Assembly: GCA_033782935.1 (NCBI GenBank)
Contig: JAWQEG010000377.1
Location: forward strand, 620,001 to 684,000
DNA length: 64,000 nucleotides
Source of the DNA: Petrolisthes cinctipes
Lineage: Eukaryota > Arthropoda > Malacostraca > Decapoda > Porcellanidae
Direction: 5' to 3'
Numbering within the stretch: the first letter of the stretch is position 1; each line of letters opens with the position of its first letter. Shown one piece after another: positions 8,734 to 21,348 of the stretch. Under the pieces are notes generated by a model. The model made no database searches, had not been told where the DNA came from, and was given only the letters and a program-made list of their open reading frames with translations. Both the position numbers and the translations under genes were made by a program.

Positions 8734-11700
8734 GTGCTAGAATTTTTTCAAAATATAGGTTAAAAACATGCTAAAAATCGATCTTTTAGGTGCCAAAAAG
8801 TCGATATCTTAAATTCAGTTCCAAAACACCCGAAAATTCGATATTTAGGGGTCCCAGAAGCGATCTGTACATGCCTACTCCGTGTTAGAGTATTTTCAAA
8901 ATACATGCTCAAAACATACTGAAAATCGATCTTTTAGGCGCACAAAAGTCGACATTTGCATGCATCTTCAGTACCGGTTTATATCTCAAATTCAGGCTCA
9001 AAACACCCGAAAATTCAATATTTTGGGGTCCCAGAAGCAATCTGTACATGCCTACTCAGTGTTAGAGTATTTTCAAAATACAGGCCCAAAACATGCTGAA
9101 AATCGATATTTTAGATGCCCAAAGTCAATATGTGCATGTATCTTCTGTACCCGTTTATATCTCAAATTCAGGCTCAAAACACCCGAAAATTCAATATTTT
9201 GGGGTCCCAGAAGCAATCTGTACATGCCTACACAGTGCTAGAATATTTTCAAAATATAGGCTAAAAACATGCTAAAAATCGACATTTTTGGTGCCAAAAA
9301 ATCGATATCTCAAATTTAGTCCCAAAACACCCGAAAATTCGATATTTAGAGGTCCCAGAAGGTATCTGTACATGCTTTCTCCGTGTTAGAGTATTTTCAA
9401 AATACAGGCTAAAAACATACTGAAAATCGATCTTTTAGGTGCCCAAAAGTCGATATGTGCATGCATCTTCTGTACCCGTTTATATCTCAAATTCTGGCCC
9501 TAAACACCCGAAAACTCGATATTTTGGGGTCCCAGAAGCAATCTGTACAGTGCTAGAATATTTTCAATTGATAGGCTAAAAACATGCTAAAAATCGATCT
9601 TTTAGGTGCCAAAAAGTCGATATCTCAAATTCAGTCCCAAAACACCCGAAAATTCGATATTTAGGGGTCCCAGAAGCGATCTGTACATGCCTACTTTGTG
9701 TTAGAGTATTTTCAAAATACATGCTCAAAACATACTGAAAATCGATCTTTTAGGTGCACAAAAGTCGATATGTGCATGCATCTTCAGTACCCGTTTATAT
9801 CTCAAATTCAGGCTCAAAACACCCGAATATTCAATATTTTGGGGTCCCAGAAGCAATCTGTACCTGCCTACTCAGTGTTAGAGTATTTTCAAAATACAGA
9901 CCCAAAACATGCTGAAAATCGATATTTTAGATGCCCAAAGTCAATATGTGCATGTATCTTATGTACCCGTTTATATCTCAAATTCAGGCTCAAAACACCC
10001 GAAAATTCAATATTTTGGGGTCCCAGAAGCAATCTGTACATGCCTACACAGTGCTAGAATATTTTCAAAATATAGGCTAAAAACATGCTAAAAATCGACA
10101 TTTTAGGTGCCAAAAAATCAATATCTCAAATTCAGTCCCAAAACACCCGAAAATTCGATATTTAGAGGTCCCAGAAGGTATCTGTACATGCCTACTCCGT
10201 GTTAGAGTATTTTCAAAATACATGCTCAAAACATACTGAAAATCGATCTTTTAGGTGCACAAAAGTCGATATGTGCATGCATCTTCAGTACCCGTTTATA
10301 TCTCAAATTCAGGCTCAAAACACCCGAAAATTCAATATTTTGGGGTCCCAGAAGCAATCTGTACAGTGCTAGAATATTTTCAAAATATAGGCTAAAAACA
10401 TGCTAAAAATCGATCTTTTAGGTGCCAAAAAGTCGATATCTCAAATTCAGTCCTAAAACACCCGAAAATTCGATATTTAGCGGTCCCAGAAGCGATCTGT
10501 ACATGCCTACTCCGTGTTAGAGTATTTTCAAAATACATGCTCAAAACATACTGAAAATCGATCTTTTAGGTGCACAAAAAGTCGATATGTGCATGCATCT
10601 TCAGTACCCGTTTATATCTCAAATTCAGGCTCAAAACACCCGAAAATTCAATATTTTGGGGTCCCAGAAGCAATCTGTACATGCCTACTCAGTGTTAGAG
10701 TATTTTCAAAATACAGGCCCAAAACATGCTGAAAATCGATATTTTAAATGCCCAAAGTCAATATGTGCATGTATCTTCTGTACCCGTTTATATCTCAAAT
10801 TCAGGCTCAAAACACCCATAAAATCAATATTTTGGGGTCCCAGAAGCAATCTGTACATGCCTACTCAGTGTTAGAGTATTTTCAAAATACAGACCCAAAA
10901 CATGCTGAAAACCGATATTTTAGATGCCCAAAGTCAATATGTGCATGTATCTTCTGTACCCGTTTATATCTCAAATTCAGGCTCAAAACACCCGAAAATT
11001 CAATATTTTGGGGTCCCAGAAGCAATCTGTACATGCCTACACAGTGCTAGAATATTTTCAAAATATAGGCTAAAAACATGCTAAAAATCGACATTTTTGG
11101 TGCCAAAAAATCGATATCTCAAATTCAGTCCCAAAACACCCGAGAATTCGATATTTAGAGGTCCCAGAAGGTATCTGTACATGCTTACTCCGTGTTAGAG
11201 TATTTTCAAAATACAGGCCAAAAACATACTGAAAATCGATCTTTTAAGTGCCCAAAAGTCGATATGTGCATGCATCTTCTGTACCCGTTTATATCTCAAA
11301 TTCTGGACCTAAACACCCGAAAATTCGATATTTAGGGGTCCCAGAAGCGATCTGTACATGCCTACTCCGTGTTAGAGTATTTTCAAAATTCTGGCCCAAA
11401 ACATGCTGAAAATCGATATTTTTGGTGCCCAAAGTCAATATGTGCATGTATCTTCTGTACCCGTTTATATCTCAAATTCTGGCTCAAAACACCCGAAAAT
11501 TCAATATTTTGGGGTCCCAGAAGCAATCTGTACATGCCTACTCAGTGCTAGAATATTTTCAAAATATAGGCTAAAAACATGCTAAAAATCGACATTTTAG
11601 GTGCCAAAAAATCGATATCTCAAATTCAGTCCCAAAACACCCGAAAATTCGATATTTAGAGGTCCCAGAAGCGATCTGTACATGCCTACTCCGTGTTAGA

Positions 11701-12207
11701 GTATTTTCAAAATTCAGGCCCAAAACATGCTGAAAATCGATATTTTTGGTGCCCAAAGTCAATATGTGCATGTATCTTCTGTACCCGTTTATATCTCAAA
11801 TTCAGGCTCAAAACACCCGAAAATTCAATATTTTGGGGTCCCAGAAGCAATCTGTACAGTGCTAGAATATTTTCAAAATATAGGCTAAAAACATGCTAAA
11901 AACCGATCTTTTAGGTGCCAAAAAGTCGATATCTCAAATTCAGTCCCAAAACACCCGAAAATTCGATATTTAGGGGTCCCAGAAGGTATCTGTACATGCC
12001 TACTCCGGGTTAGAGTATTTTCAAAATACAGGCCAAAAACATACTGAAAATCGATCTTTTAGGTGCCCAAAAGTCGATATGTGCATGCATCTTCTGTACC
12101 CGTTTATATCTCAAATTCTGGCCTTAAACACCCGAAAACTCGATATTTTGGGGTCCCAGAAGCGATCTGTACATGCCTACTCCGTGTTAGAGTATTTTCG
12201 AAATTCA

Positions 12208-14139
12208 GGCCCAAAACATGCTGAAAATCGATATTTTTGGTGCCCAAAGTCAATATGTGCATGTATCTTCTGTACCCGTTTATATCTCAAATTCAGGCTC
12301 AAAACACCCGAAAATTCAATATTTTGGGGTCCCAGAAGCAATCTGTACAGTGCTAGAATATTTTCAAAATATAGGCTAAAAACATGCTAAAAATCGACAT
12401 TTTAGGTGCCAAAAAATCTATATCTCAAATTCAGTCCCAAAACACCCGAAAATTGGATATTTAGAGGTCCCAGAAGGTATCTGTACATGCTTACTCCGTG
12501 TTAGAGTATTTTCAAAATACAGGACAAAAACATACTGAAAATCGATCTCTTAGGTGCACAAAAGTCGATATCTCAAATTCAGTCCCAAAACACCCGAAAA
12601 TTCGATATTTAGGGGTCCCAGAAGCGATCTGTACATGCCTACTCCGTGTTAGAGTATTTTCAAAATTCAGGCCCAAAACATGCTGAAAATCGATATTTTT
12701 GGTGCCCAAAGTCAATATGTGCATGTATCTTCTGTACCCGTTTATATCTCAAATTCAGGCTCAAAACACCCGAAAATTCAATATTTTGGGGTCCCAGAAG
12801 CAATCTGTACAGTGCTAGAATATTTTCAAAATATAGGCTAAAAACATGCTAAAAATCGATCTTTTAGGTGCCAAAAAGTCGATATCTCAAATTCAGTCCC
12901 AAAACACCCGAAAATTCGATATTTAGGGGTCCCAGAAGCGATCTGTACATGCCTACTCCGTGTTAGAGTATTTTCAAAATACATGCTCAAAACATACTGA
13001 AAATCGATCTTTTAGGTGCACAAAAGTCGATATGTGCATGCATCTTCAGTACCCGTTTATATCTCAAATTCAGGCTCAAAACACCCGAAAATTCAATATT
13101 TGGGGTCCCAGAAGCAATCTGTACATGCCTACTCAGTGTTAGAGTATTTTCAAAATACAGGCCCAAAACATGCTGAAAATCGATATTTTTGGTGCCCAAA
13201 GTCAATATGTGCATGTATCTTCTGTACCCGTTTATATCTCAAATTCAGGCTCAAAACACCCGAAAATTCAATATTTTGGGGTCCCAGAAGCAATCTGTAC
13301 AGTGCTAGAATATTTTCAAAATATAGGCTAAAAACATGCTAAAAATCGACATTTTAGGTGCCAAAAAATCTATATCTCAAATTCAGTCCCAAAACACCCG
13401 AAAATTGGATATTTAGAGGTCCCAGAAGGTATCTGTACATGCTTACTCCGTGTTAGAGTATTTTCAAAATACAGGACAAAAACATACTGAAAATCGATCT
13501 CTTAGGTGCACAAAAGTCGATATCTCAAATTCAGTCCCAAAACACCCGAAAATTCGATATTTAGGGGTCCCAGAAGCGATCTGTACATGCCTACTCCGTG
13601 TTAGAGTATTTTCAAAATTCAGGCCCAAAACATGCTGAAAATCGATATTTTTGGTGCCCAAAGTCAATATGTGCATGTATCTTCTGTACCCGTTTATATC
13701 TCAAATTCAGGCTCAAAACACCCGAAAATTCAATATTTTGGGGTCCCAGAAGCAATCTGTACAGTGCTAGAATATTTTCAAAATATAGGCTAAAAACATG
13801 CTAAAAATCGATCTTTTAGGTGCCAAAAAGTCGATATCTCAAATTCAGTCCCAAAACACCCGAAAATTCGATATTTAGGGGTCCCAGAAGCGATCTGTAC
13901 ATGCCTACTCCGTGTTAGAGTATTTTCAAAATACATGCTCAAAACATACTGAAAATCGATCTTTTAGGTGCACAAAAGTCGATATGTGCATGCATCTTCA
14001 GTACCCGTTTATATCTCAAATTCAGGCTCAAAACACCCGAAAATTCAATATTTGGGGTCCCAGAAGCAATCTGTACATGCCTACTCAGTGTTAGAGTATT
14101 TTCAAAATACAGGCCCAAAACATGCTGAAAATCGATATT
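12208..14139. repeat. Tandem duplication, 2 x 952 bp
   Basis: About 12208-13187 repeats at 13160-14139, offset 952 bp = S2+L4+S+L1+L4+S (148+166+148+176+166+148). The shared private variants AAAAAATCTATATC and AAAATTGGATATTTAG occur at about 12412/13364 and 12451/13403. The copies look identical by eye. They diverge after 14139, where the second copy continues as L2 (TTTTAGATG). Confidence 0.85.
12498..12645 (+). repeat. Reference short monomer S2 (148 bp), first of about 16 copies
   Basis: S2 starts like an L monomer (GTGTTAGAGTATTTTC, then ACAGGACAAAAACAT) but has the S-type 29-bp deletion, with GATCTCTTAGGTGCACAAAA before GTCGATATCTC. It always directly follows an S1 monomer, giving S-S pairs. 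Copies start at 12498, 13450, 16397, 18363, 21998, 22961, 24928, 25400, 26860, 28821, 31747, 34726, 35581, 46393, 54687 and 63805. I find none in the first 12.4 kb. The copies at 46393, 54687 and 63805 carry GTCAATATCTC instead of GTCGATATCTC. Confidence 0.85.
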
Positions 14140-14903
14140 TTAGATGCCCAAAGTCAATATGTGCATGTATCTTCTGTACCCGTTTATATCTCAAATTCAG
14201 GCTCAAAACACCCGAAAATTCAATATTTTGGGGTCCCAGAAGCAATCTGTACATGCCTACTCAGTGCTAGAATATTTTCAAAATATAGGCTAAAAACATG
14301 CTAAAAATCGATCTTTTAGGTGCCAAAAAGTCGATATCTCAAATTCAGTCCCAAAACACCCGAAAATTCGATATTTAGGGGTCCCAGAAGCGATCTGTAC
14401 ATGCCTACTCCGTGTTAGAGTATTTTCAAAATACATGCTCAAAACATACTGAAAATCGATCTTTTAGGTGCACAAAAGTCGATATGTGCATGCATCTTCA
14501 GTACCCGTTTATATCTCAAATTCAGGCTCAAAACACCCGAAAATTCAATATTTGGGGTCCCAGAAGCAATCTGTACATGCCTACTCAGTGTTAGAGTATT
14601 TTCAAAATACAGGCCCAAAACATGCTGAAAATCGATATTTTAGATGCCCAAAGTCAATATGTGCATGTATCTTCTGTACCCGTTTATATCTCAAATTCAG
14701 GCTCAAAACACCCGAAAATTCAATATTTTGGGGTCCCAGAAGCAATCTGTACTCAGTGCTAGAATATTTTCAAAATATAGGCTAAAAACATGCTAAAAAT
14801 CGATCTTTTAGGTGCCAAAAAGTCGATATCTCAAATTCAGTCCCAAAACACACGAAAATTCGATATTTAGAGGTCCCAGAAGGTATCTGTACATGCCTAC
14901 TCC
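13912..14903. repeat. Two consecutive L1-L2-S trimers (500 and 492 bp)
   Basis: 13912-14411 and 14412-14903 are nearly identical L1(176)-L2-S1a units, both with the one-T-short L1. The second has the 8-bp end deletion in L2 (CTGTACTCAG). This is a local expansion directly after the 952-bp duplication. Confidence 0.8.
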
Positions 14904-15895
14904 GTATTAGAGTATTTTCAAAATACAGGCCGAAAACATACTGAAAATCGATCTTTTAGGTGCCCAAAAGTCGATATGTGCATGCATCTTCTGTACCCGT
15001 TTATATCTCAAATTCTGGCCCTAAACACCCGAAAATTCGATATTTTGGGGTCCCAGAAGCGATCTGTACATGCCTACTCCGTGTTAGAGTATTTTCAAAA
15101 TTCAGGCCCAAAACATGCTGAAAATCGATATTTTTGGTGCCCAAAGTCAATATGTGCATGTATCTTCTGTACCCGTTTATATCTCAAATTCAGGCTCAAA
15201 ACACCCGAAAATTCAATATTTTGGGGTCCCAGAAGCAATCTGTACAGTGCTAGAATATTTTCAAAATATAGGCTAAAAACATGCTAAAAATCGATCTTTT
15301 AGGTGCCAAAAAATCGATATCTCAAATTCAGTCCCAAAACACCCGAAAATTCGATATTTAGAGGTCCCAGAAGGTATCTGTACATGCCTACTCCGTGTTA
15401 GAGTATTTTCAAAATACAGGCCAAAAACATACTGAAAATCGATCTTTTAGGTGCCCAAAAGTCGATATGTGCATGCATCTTCTGTATCCGTTTATATCTC
15501 AAATTCTGGCCCTAAACACCCGAAAATTCGATATTTTGGGGTCCCAGAAGCGATCTGTACATGCCTACTCCGTGTTAGAGTATTTTCAAAATTCAGGCCC
15601 AAAACATTCTGAAAATCGATATTTTAGATGCCCAAAGTCAATATGTGCATGTATCTTCTGTACCCGTTTATATCTCAAATTCAGGCTCAAAACACCCGAA
15701 AATTCAATATTTTGGGGTCCCAGAAGTAATCTGTACATGCCTACACAGTGCTAGAATATTTTCAAAATATAGGCTAAAAACATGCTAAAAATCGACATTT
15801 TAAGTGCCAAAAAATCGATATCTCAAATTCAGTCCCAAAACACCCGAAAATTCGATATTTAGAGGTCCCAGAAGGTATCTGTACATGCTTACTCC
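14904..15895. repeat. Two L-L-S trimers linking regions I/II structures
   Basis: 14904-15394 (L3-L4-S, 491 bp) and 15395-15895 (L3-L2/L4 chimera-S, 501 bp). The second L of the latter begins as L4 (AAAATTCAGGCCC) and continues as L2 (TTTTAGATGCCC). There is nothing else in this stretch. Confidence 0.8.
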
Positions 15896-18800
15896 GTGTT
15901 AGAGTATTTTCAAAATACAGGCCAAAAACATACTGAAAATCGATCTTTTAGGTGCCCAAAAGTCGATATGTGCATGCATCTTCTGTACCCGTTTATATCT
16001 CAAATTCTGGAACTAAACACCCGAAAATTCGATAATTTGGGGTCTCAGAAGCGATCTGTACATGCCTACTCCGTGTTAGAGTATTTTCAAAATTAAGGCC
16101 CCAAACATGCTGAAAATCGATATTTTTGGTGCCCAAAGTCAATATGTGCATGTATCTTCTGTACCCGTTTATATCTCAAATTCAGGCTCAAAACACCCGA
16201 TAATTCAATATTTTGGGGTCCCAGAAGCAATCTGTACATGCCTACACAGTGCTAGAATATTTTCAAAATATAGGCTAAAAACATGCTAAAAATTGACATT
16301 TTAGGTGCCAAAAAATCGATATCTCAAATTCAGTCCCAAAACACCCGAAAATTCGATATTTAGAGGTCCCAGAAGGTATCTGTACATGCTTACTCCGTGT
16401 TAGAGTATTTTCAAAATACAGGACAAAAACATGCTGAAAATCGATCTCTTAGGTGCACAAAAGTCGATATCTCAAATTCAGTCCCAAAACACCCGAAAAT
16501 TCGATATTTAGGGGTCCCAGAAGCGATCTGTACATGCCTACTCCGTGTTAGAGTATTTTCAAAATTCAGGCCCAAAACATGCTGAAAATCTATATTTTTG
16601 GTGCCCAAAGTCAATATGTGCATGTATCTTCTGTACCCGTTTATATCTCAAATTCAGGCTCAAAACAACCGAAAATTCAATATTTTGGGGTCCCAGAAGC
16701 AATCTGTACAGTGCTAGAATATTTTCAAAATATAGGCTAAAAACATGCTAAAAATCGATCTTTTAGGTGCCAAAAAGTCGATATCTCAAATTCAGTCCCA
16801 AAACACCCGAAAATTCGATATTTAGGGGTCCCAGAAGCGATCTGTACATGCCTACTCCGTGTTAGAGTATTTTCAAAATACATGCTCAAAAAATACTGAA
16901 AATCGATCTTTTAGGTGCACAAAAGTCGATATGTGCATGCATCTTCAGTACCCGTTTATATCTCAAATTCAGGCTCAAAACACCCGAAAATTCAATATTT
17001 TGGGGTCCCAGAAGGTATCTGTACATGCCTACTCCGTGTTAGAGTATTTTCAAAATACAGGCCAAAAACATACTGAAAATCGATTTTTTAGGTGCCCAAA
17101 GGTCGATATGTGCATGCATCTTCTGTACCCGTTTATATCTCAAATTCTGGCCCTAAACACCCGAAAATTCGATATTTTGGGGTCCCAGAAGCGATCTGTA
17201 CATGCCTACTCGGTGTTAGAGTATTTTCAAAATTCAGGTCCAAAACATGCTGAAAATCGATATTTTTGGTGGCCAAAGTCAATATGTGCATGTATCTTCT
17301 GTACCCGTTTATATCTCAAATTCAGGCTCAAAACACCCGAAAATTCAATATTTTGGGGTCCCAGAAGCAATCTGTACATGCCTACTCAGTGCTAGAATAT
17401 TTTCAAAATATAGGCTAAAAACATGCTAAAAATCGATCTTTTAGGTGCCAAAAAGTCGATATCTCAAATTCAGTCCCAAAACACCCGAAAATTCGATATT
17501 TTCGGGTCCCAGAAGCGATCTGTACATGCCTACTCCGTGTTAGAGTATTTTCAAAATACATGCTCAAAACATACTGAAAATCGATCTTTTAGGTGCACAA
17601 AAGTCAATATGTGCATGCATCTTCATTACCCGTTTATATCTCAAATTCAGGCTCAAAACACCCGAAAATTCAATATTTTGGGGTCCCAGAAGCAATCTGT
17701 ACATGTCTTCACAGTGCTAGAATATTTTCAAAATATAGGCTAAAAACATGCTAAAAATCGACATTTTAGGTGCCAAAAAATCGATATCTCAAATTCAGTC
17801 CCAAAACACCCGAAAATTCGATATTTAGAGGTCCCAGAAGGTATCTGTACATGCCTACTCCGTGTTAGAGGATTTTCAAAATACAGGCCAAAAACATACT
17901 GAAAATCGATCTTTTAGGTGCCCAAAAGTCGATATGTGCATGCATCTTCTGTACCCGTTTATATCTCAAATTCTGGCCCTAAACACCCGAAAATTCGATA
18001 TTTTGGGGTCCCAGAAGCGATCTGTACATGTCTACTCCGTGTTAGAGTATTTACAAAATTCAGGCCCAAAACATGCTGAAAATCGATATTTTTGGTGCCC
18101 AAAGTCAATATGTGCATGTATCTTCAGTACCCGTTTATATCTCAAATTCAGGCTCAAAACACCCGAAAATTCAATATTTTGGGGTCCCAGAAGCAATCTG
18201 TACATGCCTACACAGTGCTAGAATATTTTCAAAATATAGGCTAAAAACATGCTAAAAATCGACATTTTATGTGCCAAAAAATCGATATCTTAAATTCAGT
18301 CCCAAAACACCCGAAAATTCGATATTTAGAGGTCCCAGAAGGTATCTGTACATGCTTACTCCGTGTTAGAGTATTTTCAAAATACAGGACAAAAACATAC
18401 TGAAAATCGATCTCTTAGGTGCACAAAAGTCGATATCTCAAATTCAGTCCCAAAACACCCGAAAATTCGATATTTAGGGGTCCCAGAAGCGATCTGTACA
18501 TGCCTACTCCGTGTTAGAGTATTTTCAAAATTCAGGCCCAAAACATGCTGAAAATCGATATTTTTGGTGCCCAAAGTCAATATGTGCATGTATCTTCTGT
18601 ACCCGTTTATATCTCAAATTCAGGCTCAAAACACCCGAAAATTCAATATTTTGGGGTCCCAGAAGCAATCTGTACAGTGCTAGAATATTTTCAAAATATA
18701 GGCTAAAAACATGCTAAAAATCGATCTTTTAGGTGCAAAAAAGTCGATATCTCAAATTCAGTCCCAAAACACCCGAAAATTCGATATTTAGGGGTCCCAG

Positions 18801-20327
18801 AAGCGATCTGTACATGCCTACTCCGTGTTAGAGTATTTTCAAAATACATGCTCAAAACATACTGAAAATCGATCTTTTAGGTGCACAAAAGTCGATATGT
18901 GCATGCATCTTCAGTACCCGTTTATATCTCAAATTCAGGATCAAAACACCCGAAAATTCAATATTTTGGGGTCCCAGAAGGTATCTGTACATGCCTACTC
19001 AGTGCTAGAATATTTTCAAAATATAGGCTAAAAACATGCTAAAAATCGATCTTTTAGGTGCCAAAAAGTCGATAAATCAAATTCAGTCCCAAAACACCCG
19101 AAAATTCGATATTTAGGGGTCCCAGAAGCGATCTGTACATGCCTACTCCGTGTTAGAGTATTTTCAAAATACAAGCTCAAAACATACTGAAAATCGATCT
19201 TTTAGGTGCACAAAAGTCAATATGTGCATGCATCTTCAGTACCCGTTTATATCTCAAATTCAGGCTCAAAACACCCGAAAATTCAATATTTTGGGGTCCC
19301 AGAAGCAATCTGTACATGTCTTCACAGTGCTAGAATATTTTCAAAATATAGGCTAAAAACATGCTAAAAATCGACATTTTAGGTGCCAAAAAATCGATAT
19401 CTCAAATTCAGTTCCCAAAACACCCGAAAATTCGATATTTAGAGGTCCCAGAAGGTATCTGTACATGCCTACTCCGTGTTAGAGGATTTTCAAAATACAG
19501 GCCAAAAACATACTGAAAATCGATCTTTTAGGTGCCCAAAAGTCGATATGTGCATGCATCTTCTGTACCCGTTTATATCTCAAATTCTGGCCCTAAACAC
19601 CCGAAAATTCGATATTTTGGGGTCCCAGAAGCGATCTGTACATGCCTACTCCGTGTTAGAGTATTTTCAAAATTCAGGCCCAAAACATGCTGAAAATCGA
19701 TATTTTTGGTGCCCAAAGTCAATATGTGCATGTATCTTCTGTACCCGTTTATATCTCAAATTCAGGCTCAAAACACCCGAAAATTCAATATTTGGGGTCC
19801 CAGAAGCAATCTGTACATGCCTACTCAGTGTTAGAGTATTTTTAAAATACATGCTCAAAACATACTGAAAATCGATCTTTTAGGTGCACAAAAGTCGATA
19901 TGTGCATGCATCTTCAGTACCCGTTTATATCTCAAATTCAGGCTCAAAACACCCGAAAATTCAATATTTGGGGTCCCAGAAGCAATCTGTACATGCCTAC
20001 TCAGTGTTAGAGTATTTTCAAAATACAGGCCCAAAACATGCTGAAAATCGATAATTTAGATGCCCAAAGTCAATATGTGCATGTATCTTCTGTACCCGTT
20101 TATATCTCAAATTCAGGCTCAAAACACCCGAAAATTCAATATTTTGGGGTCCCAGAAGCAATCTGTACTCAGTAATAGAATTTTTTCAAAATATAGGCTA
20201 AAAACATGCTAAAAATCGATCTTTTAGGTGCCAAAAAGTCGATATCTCAAATTCAGTCCCAAAACACCCGAAAATTCGATATTTAGAGGTCCCAGAAGGT
20301 ATCTGTACATGCCTACTCCGTATTAGA

Positions 20328-21171
20328 GTATTTCAAAATACAGGCCAAAAACATACTGAAAATCGATCTTTTAGGTGCCCAAAAGTCGATATGTGCATGC
20401 ATCTTCTGTACCCGTTTATATCTCAAATTCTGGCCCTAAACACCCGAAAATTCGATATTTTGGGGTCCCAGAAGCGATCTGTACATGCCTACTCCGTGTT
20501 AGAGTATTTTCAAAATTCAGGCCCAAAACATGCTGAAAATCGATATTTTTGGTGCCCAAAGTCAATATGTGCATGTATCTTCTGTACCCGTTTATATCTC
20601 AAATTCAGGCTCAAAACACCCGAAAATTCAATATTTGGGGTCCCAGAAGCAATCTGTACATGCCTACTCAGTGTTAGAGTATTTTCAAAATACAGGCCAA
20701 AAACATACTGAAAATCGATCTTTTAGGTGCCCAAAAGTCGATATGTGCATGCATCTTCTGTACCCGTTTATATCTCAAATTCTGGCCCTAAACACCCGAA
20801 AATTCGATATTTTGGGGTCCCAGAAGCGATCTGTACATGCCTACTCCGTGTTAGAGTATTTTCAAAATTCAGGCCCAAAACATGCTGAAAAACGATATTT
20901 TTGGTGCCCAAAGTCAATATGTGCATGTATCTTCTGTACCCGTTTATATCTCAAATTCAGGCTCAAAACACCCGAAAATTCAATATTTTGGGGTCCCAGA
21001 AGCAATCTGTACATGCCTACACAGTGCTAGAATATTTTCAAAATATAGGCTAAAAACATGCTAAAAATCGACATTTTAGGTGCCAAAAAATCGATATCTC
21101 AAATTCAGTCCCAAAACACCCGAAAATTCGATATTTAGAGGTCCCAGAAGGTATCTGTACATGCTTACTCC
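20328..21171. repeat. Pentameric HOR L-L-L-L-S
   Basis: Four long monomers (L3, L4, L3, L4) are followed by one S1b, unlike the usual two. The unit continues from an equally long run beginning 19476 (L3-L4-L1-L2-S). The first monomer lacks one T in its dyad (GTATTTCAAAATAC near 20328-20342). Confidence 0.7.
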
Positions 21172-21348
21172 GTGTTAGAGTATTTTCAAAATACAGGACA
21201 AAAACATGCTGAAAATCGATCTCTTAGGTGCACAAAAGTCAATATGTGCATGCATCTTCAGTACCCGTTTATATCTCAAATTCAGGCTCAAAACACCCGA
21301 AAATTCAATATTTTGGGGTCCCAGAAGCAATCTGTACATGTCTTCACA
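21172..21348 (+). repeat. Chimeric monomer: S2 head, L1-type tail
   Basis: The first part is S2 (ACAGGACAAAAACATGCTG, GATCTCTTAGG). From position 21241 it is a long monomer of the GTCAATATGTGCATGCATC class that ends ATGTCTTCACAG. The total is 177 bp, so the 29-bp segment is present. The switch lies in the shared tract TTAGGTGCACAAAAGTC (21224-21240). Likely parents are S2 monomers such as 22961 and L1-like monomers such as 24101. Confidence 0.75.

Larger units (their letters stand above)
1..12207. repeat. Region I: L-L-S trimer higher-order repeats
   Basis: Basic HORs are L1-L2-S and L3-L4-S, 501 bp (177+176+148) or 491 bp when the second L carries the 10-bp end deletion, with interspersed L-S dimers of 314-325 bp. 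HOR starts (first L after each S) are at 484, 985, 1310, 1801, 2302, 2803, 3294, 3795, 4285, 4778, 5269, 5770, 6084, 6575, 7076, 7390, 7891, 8391, 8882, 9383, 9698, 10199, 10514, 11192, 11693 and 12007. The unit at 10514-11191 is a tetramer L1-L2-L2-S. S2 monomers are absent. No genes are seen. Confidence 0.9.

Noticed and set aside
11571..11771. Minus-strand open frames of 60-100 codons
   Set aside because: They recur only where particular monomers meet (S2-L4, S1-L4) and are mirror products of the same satellite sequence.
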